The notes: a model not told the origin generated them from the letters alone. A stretch of 37,767 nucleotides of DNA from Apilactobacillus nanyangensis (GCF_016861915.1 NZ_BOLX01000016.1:1-37767), one strand, 5' to 3'; shown: positions 25,749 to 35,003, counted from the stretch's first letter. Numbers and translations are program-made.

Positions 25749-26793
25749 ATTTTATTTTTTTCAATGCATTTAAAGCATCAGTGAATGAAGTTACCGGAAT
25801 AACTTTCATGTTTGGTGCATACTTCTTCGCGGTTTTAACAGCAAGTTGGTAGTTTGTCATATGTTGATCTTCATACTTAAGCACTTCCTTGGTTGGCTTA
25901 ACGTATGGTGCTAAGAAATACTTAGCGCCAGCATCCCTGGCTGCGATAATCTTCTTATCAATACCACCAATTTCACCAACATTCCCGTTTTCATCGATGG
26001 TTCCAGTCCCAGCAATATTTTGTGAGTGTCTAATATTTTGTTGAGTTAGTTGGCCATAAATTTGTAGTGAGAACATCAAACCGGCAGATGGTCCACCCAC
26101 TTCACCTGGATTAACATCAATTGGAATCTTGGTAGAAACCTGATTATCATCAGATAAAATAATGCCAATTCCAGCTTGGTTGGTTCCAGCTAACTTGTAC
26201 AGTTTTCTGGTAATTTGAATTTTCTTCTTATTACGGTAAACCGTTAAGGTCATCTTCGAACCAATCTTCTTGGACTTCACATAATTTCTAAACTGGGTAG
26301 AACTCTTAAACTTATGCCCATTCAAAGAAACAATGGAGTCACCGGCTTTGATTTGATTGTAAAAGTTTGACTTACTATCGACAGCTAGCACGTAGATACC
26401 ACGATATTTCAAATAAACATCTTTTTTTGCGTAGTGAAAGGCATTATAAATCGCATTGTTGATTGCACTTTCCATGTAAACGTTTTGCAGATTAATATAG
26501 CTTTGTTGATCTTGGTTACCAGTTACATCGCTAATGTTTTCAATTGTTTGATGTGGATTAAACTTAGCAACAACGTATGATGCAATTGATGCTTGTGATT
26601 CACTCACCGTGGTAAACATGAATTTACCTTTGAACTTATCACTGTGTCCCTTAATTGAAACAACCGGCTTTAAATTAGGAGCTGTTCCGGGACTTTCAAT
26701 ATACTTTGGTAGAAATGGAATATTAATAAAAATCGCCAGTGCAGCAATTGCCACAAAGAGTGCGATTAATTTTCGTCTGTTATTTTTAAACAT
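25747..26793 (-). CDS. ylbL: Membrane-anchored PDZ-Lon serine protease (YlbL/SepM type)
   Basis: The 348-residue protein has an N-terminal membrane helix (8-28), a PDZ domain (about 125-200: VLAVDSKSNFYNQIKAGDSI) and a C-terminal Lon-type protease domain with the catalytic Ser236 (GGPSAG) and a lysine at 280 or 281 (GGIDKK). It acts outside the membrane. In streptococci the relative SepM matures a competence-stimulating peptide; the role here is unknown. Its ATG overlaps the coaD stop codon (TAATG), which implies translational coupling. The comE operon lies directly downstream. Confidence 0.92.
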   Translation of the reverse strand: MFKNNRRKLIALFVAIAALAIFINIPFLPKYIESPGTAPNLKPVVSIKGHSDKFKGKFMFTTVSESQASIASYVVAKFNPHQTIENISDVTGNQDQQSYINLQNVYMESAINNAIYNAFHYAKKDVYLKYRGIYVLAVDSKSNFYNQIKAGDSIVSLNGHKFKSSTQFRNYVKSKKIGSKMTLTVYRNKKKIQITRKLYKLAGTNQAGIGIILSDDNQVSTKIPIDVNPGEVGGPSAGLMFSLQIYGQLTQQNIRHSQNIAGTGTIDENGNVGEIGGIDKKIIAARDAGAKYFLAPYVKPTKEVLKYEDQHMTNYQLAVKTAKKYAPNMKVIPVTSFTDALNALKKIK

Positions 26794-27269
26794 TAACTTA
26801 ACTTCTCTTTCAATGCCGTAGCAACGTTTTGTGGTACATAAGGAGTAATATCTCCGCCAAAATGAGCAATCTCCTTAATTAAACTGGATGAAACAGATTG
26901 AAACTCAGGACGTGTAATCAAAAAAACTGATTCGATTTCGTTATCCAAGTTGTAGTTCATTGAAGCAATTGAGCTTTCTGCATTAAAGTCATTAGAATTA
27001 CGAAGTCCTCTGACAATTACAGTTGCGCCTACCTGTTTAGCAAGATCAACTGTTAATCCATCAGCAGAAGTGACAGACACATTTTTGATTTCTTCGATAT
27101 TGGGTTTAATTAAACTCATTCTTTCATCATAACTAAAGACACCATTCTTACTGGTATTCTTTGCCACAGTAACGACGACCTCATCGAACATCTTGCTGGC
27201 GCGTCTAATTAAATCCAGATGTCCCTTAGTCAATGGGTCAAAGCTTCCTGGGAAGATTGCTTTTGTCAT
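26793..27269 (-). CDS. coaD: Phosphopantetheine adenylyltransferase
   Basis: CoaD makes dephospho-CoA from 4'-phosphopantetheine and ATP. The 158-residue protein shows the nucleotidyltransferase motif GSFDPLTKGH (8-17), VRGLRNSNDF and, towards the end, the loop VSSSLIKE. The site GAGGGG precedes the ATG. It is packed between rsmD (two bases) and the protease gene (one-base overlap), the conserved rsmD-coaD-ylbL order. Confidence 0.97.
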   Translation of the reverse strand: MTKAIFPGSFDPLTKGHLDLIRRASKMFDEVVVTVAKNTSKNGVFSYDERMSLIKPNIEEIKNVSVTSADGLTVDLAKQVGATVIVRGLRNSNDFNAESSIASMNYNLDNEIESVFLITRPEFQSVSSSLIKEIAHFGGDITPYVPQNVATALKEKLS

Positions 27270-27271
27270 AA

Positions 27272-27829
27272 CTATCCCCTCTTTATTCTATAAATAGAAA
27301 TAATAGTAATTCCATACTTCTTTTGTTTGACCATGTCATAACCTTCTACATCGTCTTTTAAAACAACGTTATCATCAGTTTCGCAAATGACAATTCCATC
27401 ATCATTAAGTAATTCTTTTTCCTTAATGACATGTAGTTGGTCGACCATCTTCTGGTCTTTGTATGGTGGGTCCAAGAAAATGTAGTCAAACTTATCATTT
27501 TGATCAGCAAAACGACTTAATGCCATATCTGAATCCATCTTATAAATTCTAAAGGCATCCATTTCCTTGGTCATTTTAACGTTTTCTTTGATGGTCTTGA
27601 TAGCTAAATATTGGTGATCTACCAACACAGCACTATCAATTCCTCTAGATACTGCCTCGATTGCGACCGAGCCAGAACCTGCGTATAAATCTAAAAATGA
27701 CCCACCATTGAAAAATGGGCCAATCATATTGAATAAAGATTCTTTCACTTTATCGGTTGTTGGTCTTGTCTTACTACCTGGCACAGGCTTAAGGCTACGA
27801 CTACCAAATTTACCTGAAACAACTCTCAT
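27272..27829 (-). CDS. rsmD: 16S rRNA (guanine966-N2)-methyltransferase
   Basis: RsmD methylates G966 of 16S rRNA. The 185-residue protein has the SAM-binding motif DLYAGSGSV (47-55) and the catalytic DPPY (120-123). Its N-terminal VSGKFGSRSLKPVPG with TRPTTDKVKESLFN is the family signature. AAGGAG lies nine bases before the ATG. It begins just after ylbG. Confidence 0.95.
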   Translation of the reverse strand: MRVVSGKFGSRSLKPVPGSKTRPTTDKVKESLFNMIGPFFNGGSFLDLYAGSGSVAIEAVSRGIDSAVLVDHQYLAIKTIKENVKMTKEMDAFRIYKMDSDMALSRFADQNDKFDYIFLDPPYKDQKMVDQLHVIKEKELLNDDGIVICETDDNVVLKDDVEGYDMVKQKKYGITIISIYRIKRG

Positions 27830-27842
27830 TTATCCAAACTCC

Positions 27843-28121
27843 TTAATAATCTTCATCATCGTCAACATCTTCGAAGTCCCCTTCAAGTGATAGTTCACTG
27901 GCAAGTTGTTCGTAAGGTGTTTCTTCAATTTTCTTCACAATTTTCAAACTACTAATTTTTTCTTTAATCCAATCATAGTTATCAGCATTTACATACATAA
28001 CAACGTAGTGCATTTTTTGTGAGACATAATATATTAAGCCATATTTTTTTAATTGTCTGACTTGTTTAGTTGAATAAACATAAACAATTAGGCTTTTTCT
28101 GTTTTCGATTGTATCTGTCAA
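27843..28121 (-). CDS. ylbG: YlbG family protein (DUF2129)
   Basis: The 92-residue protein (LIVYVYSTKQVRQLKKYGLI ... YEQLASELS) is the small YlbG family usually found next to rsmD; its function is unknown. It ends in an acidic tail (FEDVDDDEDY). The start is TTG 28121: GGAGGG lies six bases upstream and there is no ATG or GTG nearby in frame. It follows ftsW by 15 bases. Confidence 0.88.
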   Translation of the reverse strand: MTDTIENRKSLIVYVYSTKQVRQLKKYGLIYYVSQKMHYVVMYVNADNYDWIKEKISSLKIVKKIEETPYEQLASELSLEGDFEDVDDDEDY

Positions 28122-28136
28122 AAAATTCCCTCCACT

Positions 28137-29351
28137 TTAATAACGGATTCTTCTAGCTTTTTGTGATTTTTGTTTAGCACTAATTACCAAAATCATTCCA
28201 ATACACAATGCCAAGGTTAACATACTAGATCCCCCATAACTAATGAATGGGAAAGTAACCCCGGTGATTGGTAGTAAACCAATTACACCACCGACGTTGA
28301 AGTATGCTTGAACCAACATGTATGTTCCAACACCATAACAAATTAAAGTATCGTATGTATCATTCGAACGAATGCCTAGTTGGAATGATCTAACAATAAT
28401 TGTAAGCAATAAGAATAGGATGAATAATACCCCAATTAGTCCTAATTCTTCAGCGATAATCGCCATAATAAAGTCTGTATTTGGTTCAGGTAGGTACCCA
28501 GTCTTTTGAATACTATTTCCTAAACCAACTCCAAAAATTCCACCATTACTTAAGGCGTAATACGAATTAACCAATTGTTGTCCAATTCCGTTGGCGTATT
28601 TAAATGGGTTACTGTATGCTGTGATACGTTGGATTTGATAAATACTAGTTCCATCTTTAAATACGAATGAAAGTATCTTTAGAGACAACCATCCGAATAA
28701 TAATCCACTTGATGTAAGTAAAGTGGCCCCACGCCAATTAATTCCAGAACCAAATAAGATTGCAAACATAATTGCCAAGTTAATAACCGTACCACCTAAG
28801 TCAGGTTGAATGAACACAAGAAATAGCATGATGAAGATAGAAATAACCTGTACATGCGTTCTTGATTGTTCTCCATTGATAATTCTATCTTCCCTAGATG
28901 CCAAGAATTGAGCCATTCTCAAGATAATGTAGACCTTGGCAACTTCGGCTGGTTGAACATGTAGTGGACCAATTGGAATCCATCCGGCAGAACCATTAAC
29001 AGAATGTCCAAACGCCTTTAGCAGAATCAAGGCAACGAATAATACGACAAAGAAAATCCCTAAAAACTTGGGCTTTCTGACAAATTGATTATTACCTGCT
29101 AGACAAATTAAAATAATTACTAAACTAACAACTACAAACATGCTCTGCTTAATTAAGTAACCAGTAGGTGTTCCACCAATTTGAGTTGCCACATTTGAAC
29201 TCGCTGAATAAACCATAATTATTCCAATTACAGATAGTAATAGAAACGGAACAAAAATATAGTAGTCCATTGCATTAATATTAAATTTCATTCTTTTTAA
29301 GTGTTCTGATATATGCCACTTGTGCCAATATCCGGCGATTTTACGTATCAT
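28137..29351 (-). CDS. ftsW: FtsW-type peptidoglycan polymerase
   Basis: This SEDS-family protein polymerises septal peptidoglycan with a class B penicillin-binding protein. The 404 residues form about ten membrane helices. Motifs include VYSASS in the first helix, the periplasmic loop with GSAGWIPIGPLHVQPAE (catalytic-site region) and the C-terminal FPFISYGGSSM. FtsW is preferred over RodA because of the neighbours (typA upstream, ylbG downstream), an order typical of ftsW in lactobacilli. GGAG lies 11 bases before the ATG. Confidence 0.92.
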   Translation of the reverse strand: MIRKIAGYWHKWHISEHLKRMKFNINAMDYYIFVPFLLLSVIGIIMVYSASSNVATQIGGTPTGYLIKQSMFVVVSLVIILICLAGNNQFVRKPKFLGIFFVVLFVALILLKAFGHSVNGSAGWIPIGPLHVQPAEVAKVYIILRMAQFLASREDRIINGEQSRTHVQVISIFIMLFLVFIQPDLGGTVINLAIMFAILFGSGINWRGATLLTSSGLLFGWLSLKILSFVFKDGTSIYQIQRITAYSNPFKYANGIGQQLVNSYYALSNGGIFGVGLGNSIQKTGYLPEPNTDFIMAIIAEELGLIGVLFILFLLLTIIVRSFQLGIRSNDTYDTLICYGVGTYMLVQAYFNVGGVIGLLPITGVTFPFISYGGSSMLTLALCIGMILVISAKQKSQKARRIRY

Positions 29352-29390
29352 ATTTTTACATCTCCAACGTAACCTTTTAATATAACTAAC

Positions 29391-29399
29391 ATTATAGCA
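29391..29399 (-). promoter_or_regulatory. Extended -10 promoter of ftsW
   Basis: The minus strand reads TGCTATAAT, a perfect extended -10, about 40 bases upstream of ftsW and after the typA terminator. Confidence 0.65.
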
Positions 29400-29435
29400 T
29401 ATCTAAACTATTTGCTTTAGTATTTTAAAGACAAC

Positions 29436-29467
29436 AAAAAAGGATGGACAAAATGTCCATCCTTTTT
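29436..29467 (-). terminator. Intrinsic terminator of typA
   Basis: A perfect 14-pair stem (AAAAAGGATGGACA and complement) around AAA, 16 bases after the typA stop codon, with a T-run on the minus strand. Confidence 0.92.
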
Positions 29468-29483
29468 ATTAAACGCTAAAATA

Positions 29484-31322
29484 TTAGCTGTTGTGGCGCT
29501 TGCGCTTAGCTTGCTTTTCACGTTCGTTAGTGTTTAGAATTTCTTTTCTTAGACGAACGTTTTCTGGAGTTACTTCACAAAGTTCATCTTCGTTCAAGAA
29601 TTCTAGTGATTCTTCTAGAGTTAAGTGTTGTGGTTCCTTAATCTTAGCAGTTTCATCCTTAGCAGAAGCACGAACGTTAGTCATTTGCTTACCCTTAGTG
29701 ATGTTAACTGAGATATCGTTGTCACGACTGTTCTTACCAACGATCATACCTTCGTATACTTCAGTACCTGGATCTACGAAGATAGTACCACGGTCTTCGA
29801 TACCCATAGTAGCGTAAGTAGTAGTCTTACCTTCGTTAATTGAAACTAAGGCACCATTTCTTCTACCTGGGTTCCAGTTCTTGATAACTGGTTGGTAACT
29901 ATCAAATGTGTGGTTCATGATACCGTAACCACGAGTGATTGATAGGAATTCAGTTGAGTAACCGATTAAACCACGAGAAGGTGCAAGGAATGTCAAACGA
30001 GTTTGACCGTTTCCAACACTTTCCATGTTTTGCATGTTACCTTTTCTTTCAGATAATGTTTGGATGATAGTACCTGAGTATTCATCAGGAGTATCGATTT
30101 GAACTGATTCGAATGGTTCACATTGTTGACCATCCACTTCTCTAATAATAACTTGTGGACGAGAAACTTGTAGTTCGTAACCTTCACGTCTTAAGTTTTC
30201 AATTAAGATTGATAAGTGAAGTTCACCACGACCAGATACAGTCCATGAACCTGGTTGGTCAGTTTCTTCAACACGTAGAGAAACGTCAGTGTGTAATTCT
30301 CTTTCTAGACGGTCTTGTAGTTGACGAGCAGTAACAAACTTACCTTCTTTACCAGCAAATGGTGAAGTGTTTGTACCGAAAGTCATTTGTAGAGTTGGTT
30401 CGTCAATTCTTAGGATTGGTAGAGCTTCTTGGTTTGATGGATCTACAACAGATTCACCAACGTTGATTTCTTCCATACCTGAAACGGCGATTAAGTCACC
30501 AGCTTTAGCTTCGTTGATATCTAATTTCTTTAGACCAAAGAATCCCATAAGCTTTGTAACACGGAAGTTTTGAGTTGAACCATCAAGTTTCATAACAGTA
30601 ACGTTATCCCCAACCTTGATAGTACCTCTAAATACACGACCAATACCGATACGACCAACGAAATCATCATAATCAAGCATAGCAACTTGGAATTGTAATG
30701 GTTCATCTGAGTTGTCGATAGGAGCAGGAATAGCCTTGATGATAGTGTCAAATACAGGCTTCATAGTGTGTTCTTGAGTTGATAGGTCTTCATCGTAACT
30801 TGAAGTACCGTTCATAGCTGAAGTGTAAATAACAGGGAAGTCTAGTTGTTCATCATCAGCACCTAATTCGATGAATAGGTCTAATACTTCATCAACTACT
30901 TCACTAGGACGTGAACCTGGACGGTCAACCTTGTTAATAACAACAACTGGAGTTAGGTGTTGGTCTAAAGCTTTCTTTAAAACGAAACGAGTTTGTGGCA
31001 TAGTTCCTTCAAAAGCATCAACAACTAGTAGAACACCATCAACCATTCGCATGATACGTTCAACTTCTCCACCGAAGTCAGCATGTCCTGGTGTATCCAA
31101 GATGTTAATTTGTTTGTCTTGGTATCTAACGGCAGTATTCTTTGAAAGGATTGTGATACCACGTTCCTTTTCAATATCGTTAGTATCCATGGCACGATCA
31201 TCAATTTGAACGTGTTCGTCTAAAGTATCTGATTGCTTTAGTAATTCGTTAACCAAAGTTGTCTTACCGTGGTCAACGTGGGCAATAATAGCAATATTTC
31301 TAATATCGTCTCTTGTCTTCAT
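29484..31322 (-). CDS. typA: Ribosome-associated GTPase TypA/BipA
   Basis: TypA is a translational GTPase needed under stress and cold and in ribosome assembly. The 612-residue protein starts at ATG 31322 ([12 protein letters not shown]) behind GGGAAGGAAAC; an upstream in-frame extension was rejected. G1 is AHVDHGKTT, followed by [11 protein letters not shown] and [10 protein letters not shown], then the EF-G-like domains and the BipA-specific C-terminal domain, ending in a basic tail ([10 protein letters not shown]). It is transcribed alone. Confidence 0.97.
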   Translation of the reverse strand: MKTRDDIRNIAIIAHVDHGKTTLVNELLKQSDTLDEHVQIDDRAMDTNDIEKERGITILSKNTAVRYQDKQINILDTPGHADFGGEVERIMRMVDGVLLVVDAFEGTMPQTRFVLKKALDQHLTPVVVINKVDRPGSRPSEVVDEVLDLFIELGADDEQLDFPVIYTSAMNGTSSYDEDLSTQEHTMKPVFDTIIKAIPAPIDNSDEPLQFQVAMLDYDDFVGRIGIGRVFRGTIKVGDNVTVMKLDGSTQNFRVTKLMGFFGLKKLDINEAKAGDLIAVSGMEEINVGESVVDPSNQEALPILRIDEPTLQMTFGTNTSPFAGKEGKFVTARQLQDRLERELHTDVSLRVEETDQPGSWTVSGRGELHLSILIENLRREGYELQVSRPQVIIREVDGQQCEPFESVQIDTPDEYSGTIIQTLSERKGNMQNMESVGNGQTRLTFLAPSRGLIGYSTEFLSITRGYGIMNHTFDSYQPVIKNWNPGRRNGALVSINEGKTTTYATMGIEDRGTIFVDPGTEVYEGMIVGKNSRDNDISVNITKGKQMTNVRASAKDETAKIKEPQHLTLEESLEFLNEDELCEVTPENVRLRKEILNTNEREKQAKRKRHNS

Positions 31323-31415
31323 TATTAGTTTCCTTCCCTTCGAAGCATAAATATTTGTTTCTTTAATACTTAGCAACTCGGACCAAGTTTATTACATTAA
31401 ATAATTAAATTTGCA

Positions 31416-31442
31416 TAAAAAAACTGTGACATCAGTCACAGT
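31416..31442 (-). terminator. Terminator embedded in the end of the inositol-monophosphatase-like gene
   Basis: ACTGTGAC / GTCACAGT (31423-31442) surround a loop that contains the TGA stop codon, and seven T follow on the minus strand. The stem therefore encodes the last residues (DCD). Confidence 0.87.
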
Positions 31443-32223
31443 CAGAACCGTACTTAACAATATTAAGTATGTCCTTTTGTGCAATCTTCGTCGCTACCAA
31501 TACAATGTCTGATGATACCACATCAATTATATTTCCGTCAATATCGGACACCTTAATACCAAGCGTATCACAAAGCACTTTTCCAGCTGCAATGTCCCAT
31601 GGCTTTAAAGTGGAAATATATCCCACTAGTTCGCCCTTCAAGACGGCAATAATCTGGATGCCGGCACTACCATATATTCTGGCACCTTCACTGGTCTTAG
31701 AGATTACTTGCATGTTTTTCTCATTATTTATTAATAATGGTCCACTTAATCCCATTAAGCCTTCTGATAACGAAATATCTTCTGGTGGATTAATTTCGGT
31801 ATCATTTTCATAAACTTTACCATCCCAATTGTGATAAAGTTTGTCATTCATAACATCTAAAATATAGCCGAGTTCTTCTTTGCCATCGATATATAAAGCT
31901 AACATTATCGCAAAATGATTGTGCTGCTTTACAAAATTCATTGTTCCATCGATTGGATCGACTATCCACACATGACCGTCTAGATTGGTAACGTCATCTC
32001 CAAAGCCCTCTTCACCTAGTATGTGAGCCTCTGAATCAAATTCCCTAATCTTTTTGATAAAGAATTGTTCATTTGATTTATCGACGTCGGTAACCAAATC
32101 AGTTCGACTAGACTTAGTGGAAACATCATGAATCTGATTAAGTGAACTAACGGTAAATTCACGAATTTCTTTAAACCAAGACTGAATTTCCTCGTCTGCT
32201 TTTTTTAACCATAAATCATTCAT
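31432..32223 (-). CDS. suhB: Inositol monophosphatase family protein
   Basis: The 263-residue protein carries the metal-binding motifs of the family: GEEGF (Glu71, Glu72), DPIDGT (89-94) and PWDIAAG (Asp210). Members remove phosphate from inositol phosphate, sugar phosphates or PAP, and some act as RNA-related factors (SuhB); the substrate here is not known. AAGGAAG precedes the ATG. It is the last gene of an operon with the YktA-type protein and the LDH-like protein, and its stop codon lies inside the terminator loop. Confidence 0.9.
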   Translation of the reverse strand: MNDLWLKKADEEIQSWFKEIREFTVSSLNQIHDVSTKSSRTDLVTDVDKSNEQFFIKKIREFDSEAHILGEEGFGDDVTNLDGHVWIVDPIDGTMNFVKQHNHFAIMLALYIDGKEELGYILDVMNDKLYHNWDGKVYENDTEINPPEDISLSEGLMGLSGPLLINNEKNMQVISKTSEGARIYGSAGIQIIAVLKGELVGYISTLKPWDIAAGKVLCDTLGIKVSDIDGNIIDVVSSDIVLVATKIAQKDILNIVKYGSDCD

Positions 32224-32244
32224 ACATATCTTCCTTAAAACAAA

Positions 32245-32520
32245 TTACATTCTTATGTTTTTAGTCTTAGCCTTAGTGGCTGCTTGAAAAGTTCTATAAA
32301 TGCTGTAATCGGAGATGCTTTGAAAATCACGGTCAATTTGTTTTTGTTCCATCTTAGCTGGATTAATCTCTCTAAAACGGTTGTATAGCTTGACTATCTT
32401 TTCAGCATTAACACCATTGGCGTCTTCGTATGCACTTTCCACTGCATTGTATAAGGCCATCATGTCCATTAATTCTTCTTTGGACCAATCAGGAAAAATT
32501 GGATAAGAATAGTTATTCAT
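32245..32520 (-). CDS. yktA: UPF0223 (YktA-like) protein
   Basis: The 91-residue protein with YPIFPDWSKEELMDMMALYN and YEDANGVNAEKIVKLYNRFR belongs to the UPF0223 family of helical proteins of unknown function. The ATG at 32520 is chosen because AGGA ends right before an alternative ATG two codons upstream. In Bacillus, too, yktA lies next to an inositol-monophosphatase gene (yktC), which supports both assignments. Confidence 0.88.
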   Translation of the reverse strand: MNNYSYPIFPDWSKEELMDMMALYNAVESAYEDANGVNAEKIVKLYNRFREINPAKMEQKQIDRDFQSISDYSIYRTFQAATKAKTKNIRM

Positions 32521-32528
32521 AATCATTC

Positions 32529-33446
32529 CTACTTACTTTCTAAAATTTCATCAATTATTTCATTAGTATATTGTTTGGCATCATCGAAAGCTTGCTTTTC
32601 TTTGTCAGATAATACTAATTCTACAGTTGGGACCAATCCAGTTTGGTTCAACATGATTGGTTCACTTGTCACTGCTATTTTACCATCTATCTGGCTAACG
32701 TGTCCTACACTTGCTAAACACGAGTTACCCATGTAAAAAGCATCCAAAATTACTCCAATTGCTTTTGCTTGGATTACTTCGTCACAAGGCGTGTCAGACT
32801 TATTTATGATTTCTTCTGCTCTGGCGAAGATTTCGGTGCTAAACATGTTGTTAGGGTTGGCTAGGTAGGACAGGATTGGTGATTGACCAATGTATGCCCT
32901 ACTCCATGAAATTAAGTTCTTAGATTCACTACCTAATACGCTGACGTTAATATCGGATAAACTGATATCAAAGTAACGACGTAGTGAGTGCTTTAATAGT
33001 AACGTTTTTGCTAACATCCCAGTTGATACAACCTTGTTGTTTTCTTTACCGGAAAATTTGGTTGCAAAGTATGCGAAGACTTCATCATGAAAACCATTAA
33101 CGATAATCTTGCCGCTAAATCCTTCCTTAATAACTTGATTTAGTGACTTTCTAAATTGATCTAAGTAAGGTGACAAGAATGAAGTGACCTCGCTTTTTTC
33201 TTCAATTGTTTCCTTAGGAAAATCATATAGATACATGTACCCATCAAAATCATGATAATCCATTTTGTCATCCGCTAATTTGACTTCAAAATGTTCACAT
33301 AGCAAATTAGATTGAAGTTGATTAATAAAATCATTCATCTTTAAATTTGCGATAGTTAGGTTAACTGGATAATCAACCAAAATCATGAATTCGATTAGTG
33401 ATTCAATTCTTTGCTGCTCTCCATCAACTACCAAATTAGTTTTCAT
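32529..33446 (-). CDS. L-lactate dehydrogenase-like protein lacking catalytic residues
   Basis: The 305-residue protein aligns over its second half with L-lactate/malate dehydrogenases: GKIIVNGFHDEVFAYFATKFSG matches the NPVD segment, then the VVSTGM helix, a GSESKN loop and the C-terminal domain with NQTGLVPTVELVLSDKE. The enzyme's key features are missing. There is no GxGxxG nucleotide motif at the N-terminus, the Asp and Arg of the LDxxRxR motif are Lys147 and Leu150, and the catalytic His of GEHGD is replaced in GSESKN (172-177). It is unlikely to be an active dehydrogenase. A strong GGAGG precedes the ATG. It heads the operon with the YktA-type and phosphatase genes. Confidence 0.75.
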   Translation of the reverse strand: MKTNLVVDGEQQRIESLIEFMILVDYPVNLTIANLKMNDFINQLQSNLLCEHFEVKLADDKMDYHDFDGYMYLYDFPKETIEEKSEVTSFLSPYLDQFRKSLNQVIKEGFSGKIIVNGFHDEVFAYFATKFSGKENNKVVSTGMLAKTLLLKHSLRRYFDISLSDINVSVLGSESKNLISWSRAYIGQSPILSYLANPNNMFSTEIFARAEEIINKSDTPCDEVIQAKAIGVILDAFYMGNSCLASVGHVSQIDGKIAVTSEPIMLNQTGLVPTVELVLSDKEKQAFDDAKQYTNEIIDEILESK

Positions 33447-33476
33447 AATGAGCCTCCGTTTAATTTAGTATCTGTA

Positions 33477-33485
33477 ATTATACCA
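33477..33485 (-). promoter_or_regulatory. Extended -10 promoter of the LDH-like operon
   Basis: The minus strand reads TGGTATAAT about 31 bases upstream of the start codon, with TTGCTT 15 bases further up. It is divergent from the def promoter. Confidence 0.62.
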
Positions 33486-33544
33486 TTTTCTAAAAATAAG
33501 CAACTCTTATGTATCATATTAGTATCATATAATTTCCGTTAATA

Positions 33545-33553
33545 TGTTATAAT
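33545..33553 (+). promoter_or_regulatory. Extended -10 promoter of def
   Basis: The plus strand reads TGTTATAAT, a perfect extended -10, 31 bases before the def start codon. Confidence 0.65.
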
Positions 33554-33584
33554 ACAATAATAAACTTTTTGGGAGGTCATTTAA

Positions 33585-34148
33585 GTGATACTAATGAAAG
33601 ACATCGTTCGCGATGGAAATAAAGTATTAAGACAACAAGCTAAACAAGTTAAATTCCCACTTAGCGCGGAAGATAAAAAATTAGCTGAAGACATGATGGA
33701 ATATCTTGAAGTAAGTCAAGATCCTGAACTTTGTGCCAAATATAAACTAAGAGCTGGAGTTGGTCTAGCTGCACCTCAAGTTGGTGTATCAGAAATGATG
33801 GCTGCCGTACTAGTGCCAAACGATTTTGAAGGTGAAGGCGAACCAATCTTTAAGGATGTCATTATCAACCCTGTCATCCTATCAAGTTCTGTTCAAAGAT
33901 GTGCTATCACTGAAGGTGAAGGTTGTCTATCAGTTGATGAAGATGTTCCTGGCTTCATTCACCGTTCTGCAAGAATTACCCTTAAGTATCAAGACGTTGA
34001 AGGTACTGAACACACAGTTAGACTTAAAAACTATCCTGCGATTGTTTGCCAACACGAAATTGATCACTTACACGGAACTTTATTCTACGATCACGTTGAT
34101 AAAGAAAACCCATTCTCAAAAGTGGACAATGACTTATTCATCGAATAA
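33585..34148 (+). CDS. def: Peptide deformylase
   Basis: Def removes the formyl group from the N-terminal methionine of new proteins. The 187-residue protein has motif 1 GVGLAAPQ (58-65), motif 2 EGCLS (112-116, metal ligand Cys114) and motif 3 QHEIDH (His157 and His161). The size and inserts match type II deformylases of Gram-positives. The start is GTG 33585, eight bases after GGGAGG; the ATG at 33594 is too far from it. It has its own promoter and terminator. Confidence 0.97.
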   Translation: MILMKDIVRDGNKVLRQQAKQVKFPLSAEDKKLAEDMMEYLEVSQDPELCAKYKLRAGVGLAAPQVGVSEMMAAVLVPNDFEGEGEPIFKDVIINPVILSSSVQRCAITEGEGCLSVDEDVPGFIHRSARITLKYQDVEGTEHTVRLKNYPAIVCQHEIDHLHGTLFYDHVDKENPFSKVDNDLFIE

Positions 34149-34151
34149 TAA

Positions 34152-34180
34152 AAAAGACCTAACATTGTGTTAGGTCTTTT
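34152..34180. terminator. Bidirectional terminator between def and the convergent gene
   Basis: AAAAGACCTAACA / TGTTAGGTCTTTT around TTG: a perfect 13-pair stem three bases after the def stop codon and overlapping the stop of the convergent gene. Confidence 0.92.
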
Positions 34181-34625
34181 AATTTACCTTATTCAATTGA
34201 CGCATGTCTAATACGTATTCGTAGGTTGCTGCGTTTAATAGGTATGCTAAATCGACATGGACTTGATTTTCCCTCACAAACGAATCAGTTAACACCACTT
34301 CATGATTAAACATTTTAGACTCATTTGCTTCATTGATTTCATCTTTAATTTTATTGATTAGTTCATCGTTTAACTCATCAGTTTGGCATTGTGAAATTAC
34401 ATATTCAAAAACATATATATTTCTTCCCCAAACATTGGATAAATCATGAACTTCTATAATTTCATTTTTTTGGTTTTCTAAGAGGTTATTAACTAATCCA
34501 TTTAATATTTTTAATGTTTCATTGTGACCTTTATCAATTGGACGCGTAATGAAAAAATAATGAATTAAATTGTACGCTATAACAGCAACAATAAAGCCAA
34601 TTACAATTTCAACAAAAAGTGGCAA
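34179..34625 (-). CDS. Hypothetical protein with N-terminal membrane anchor
   Basis: I do not recognise this protein of 148 residues. It has one N-terminal membrane helix (about residues 2-25) and a cytoplasmic, mainly helical and acidic domain (ILNGLVNNLLENQKNEI, DELINKIKDEINEANESK). A TTG start at 34625 is preferred, with AAGGAGG eight bases upstream; the ATG at 34631 lies only two bases from that site. It is divergent from rpoY-rnjA and convergent with def. No enzymatic motif is seen. Confidence 0.65.
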   Translation of the reverse strand: MPLFVEIVIGFIVAVIAYNLIHYFFITRPIDKGHNETLKILNGLVNNLLENQKNEIIEVHDLSNVWGRNIYVFEYVISQCQTDELNDELINKIKDEINEANESKMFNHEVVLTDSFVRENQVHVDLAYLLNAATYEYVLDMRQLNKVN

Positions 34626-34681
34626 AATCATCGCCTCCTTGTAAATATTATCTGATTTTATTCTATCATTTTATCAAATTA

Positions 34682-34710
34682 TTGGTTACTATACTTATCA
34701 TTATTAATAT
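34682..34710 (+). promoter_or_regulatory. Probable promoter of rpoY-rnjA
   Basis: TTGGTT (34682-34687), 17 bases and TAATAT (34705-34710). The leader of about 70 bases up to rpoY contains only a short hairpin (TGTGT / ACACA, 34733-34745). Confidence 0.45.
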
Positions 34711-34785
34711 GATAAAATTAAAAACAATTAGATGTGTATTACACACTCGCACGGTAAAAAAACATAGAAGGAGATTTTAATTTTT

Positions 34786-35001
34786 ATGATATTTAAAGTT
34801 TTATACCAAGAAGATACTAAGGCTAATCCTAAGAGAGAATTCACAAAATCACTTTATGTAGATTGTGATACAGAAGTTGAAGCAAGAGAACTTGTTGACA
34901 AGAACACTGATCACAACATTGAATTTATTGAACCTCTTGAAGGTAACCACTTGGCTTACGAACAAAAGAGCCCAGATTTTAAAATTACGGAGTTTAAATA
35001 A
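34786..35001 (+). CDS. rpoY: RNA polymerase epsilon subunit
   Basis: The 71-residue protein ([20 protein letters not shown] ... [12 protein letters not shown]) is the epsilon subunit of Firmicutes RNA polymerase, formerly YkzG. It is a small auxiliary subunit with a fold like phage inhibitor proteins. AAGGAG lies 12 bases upstream. It precedes rnjA by two bases, the conserved arrangement that links transcription and mRNA decay genes in this phylum. Confidence 0.95.
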   Translation: MIFKVLYQEDTKANPKREFTKSLYVDCDTEVEARELVDKNTDHNIEFIEPLEGNHLAYEQKSPDFKITEFK

Positions 35002-35003
35002 TT

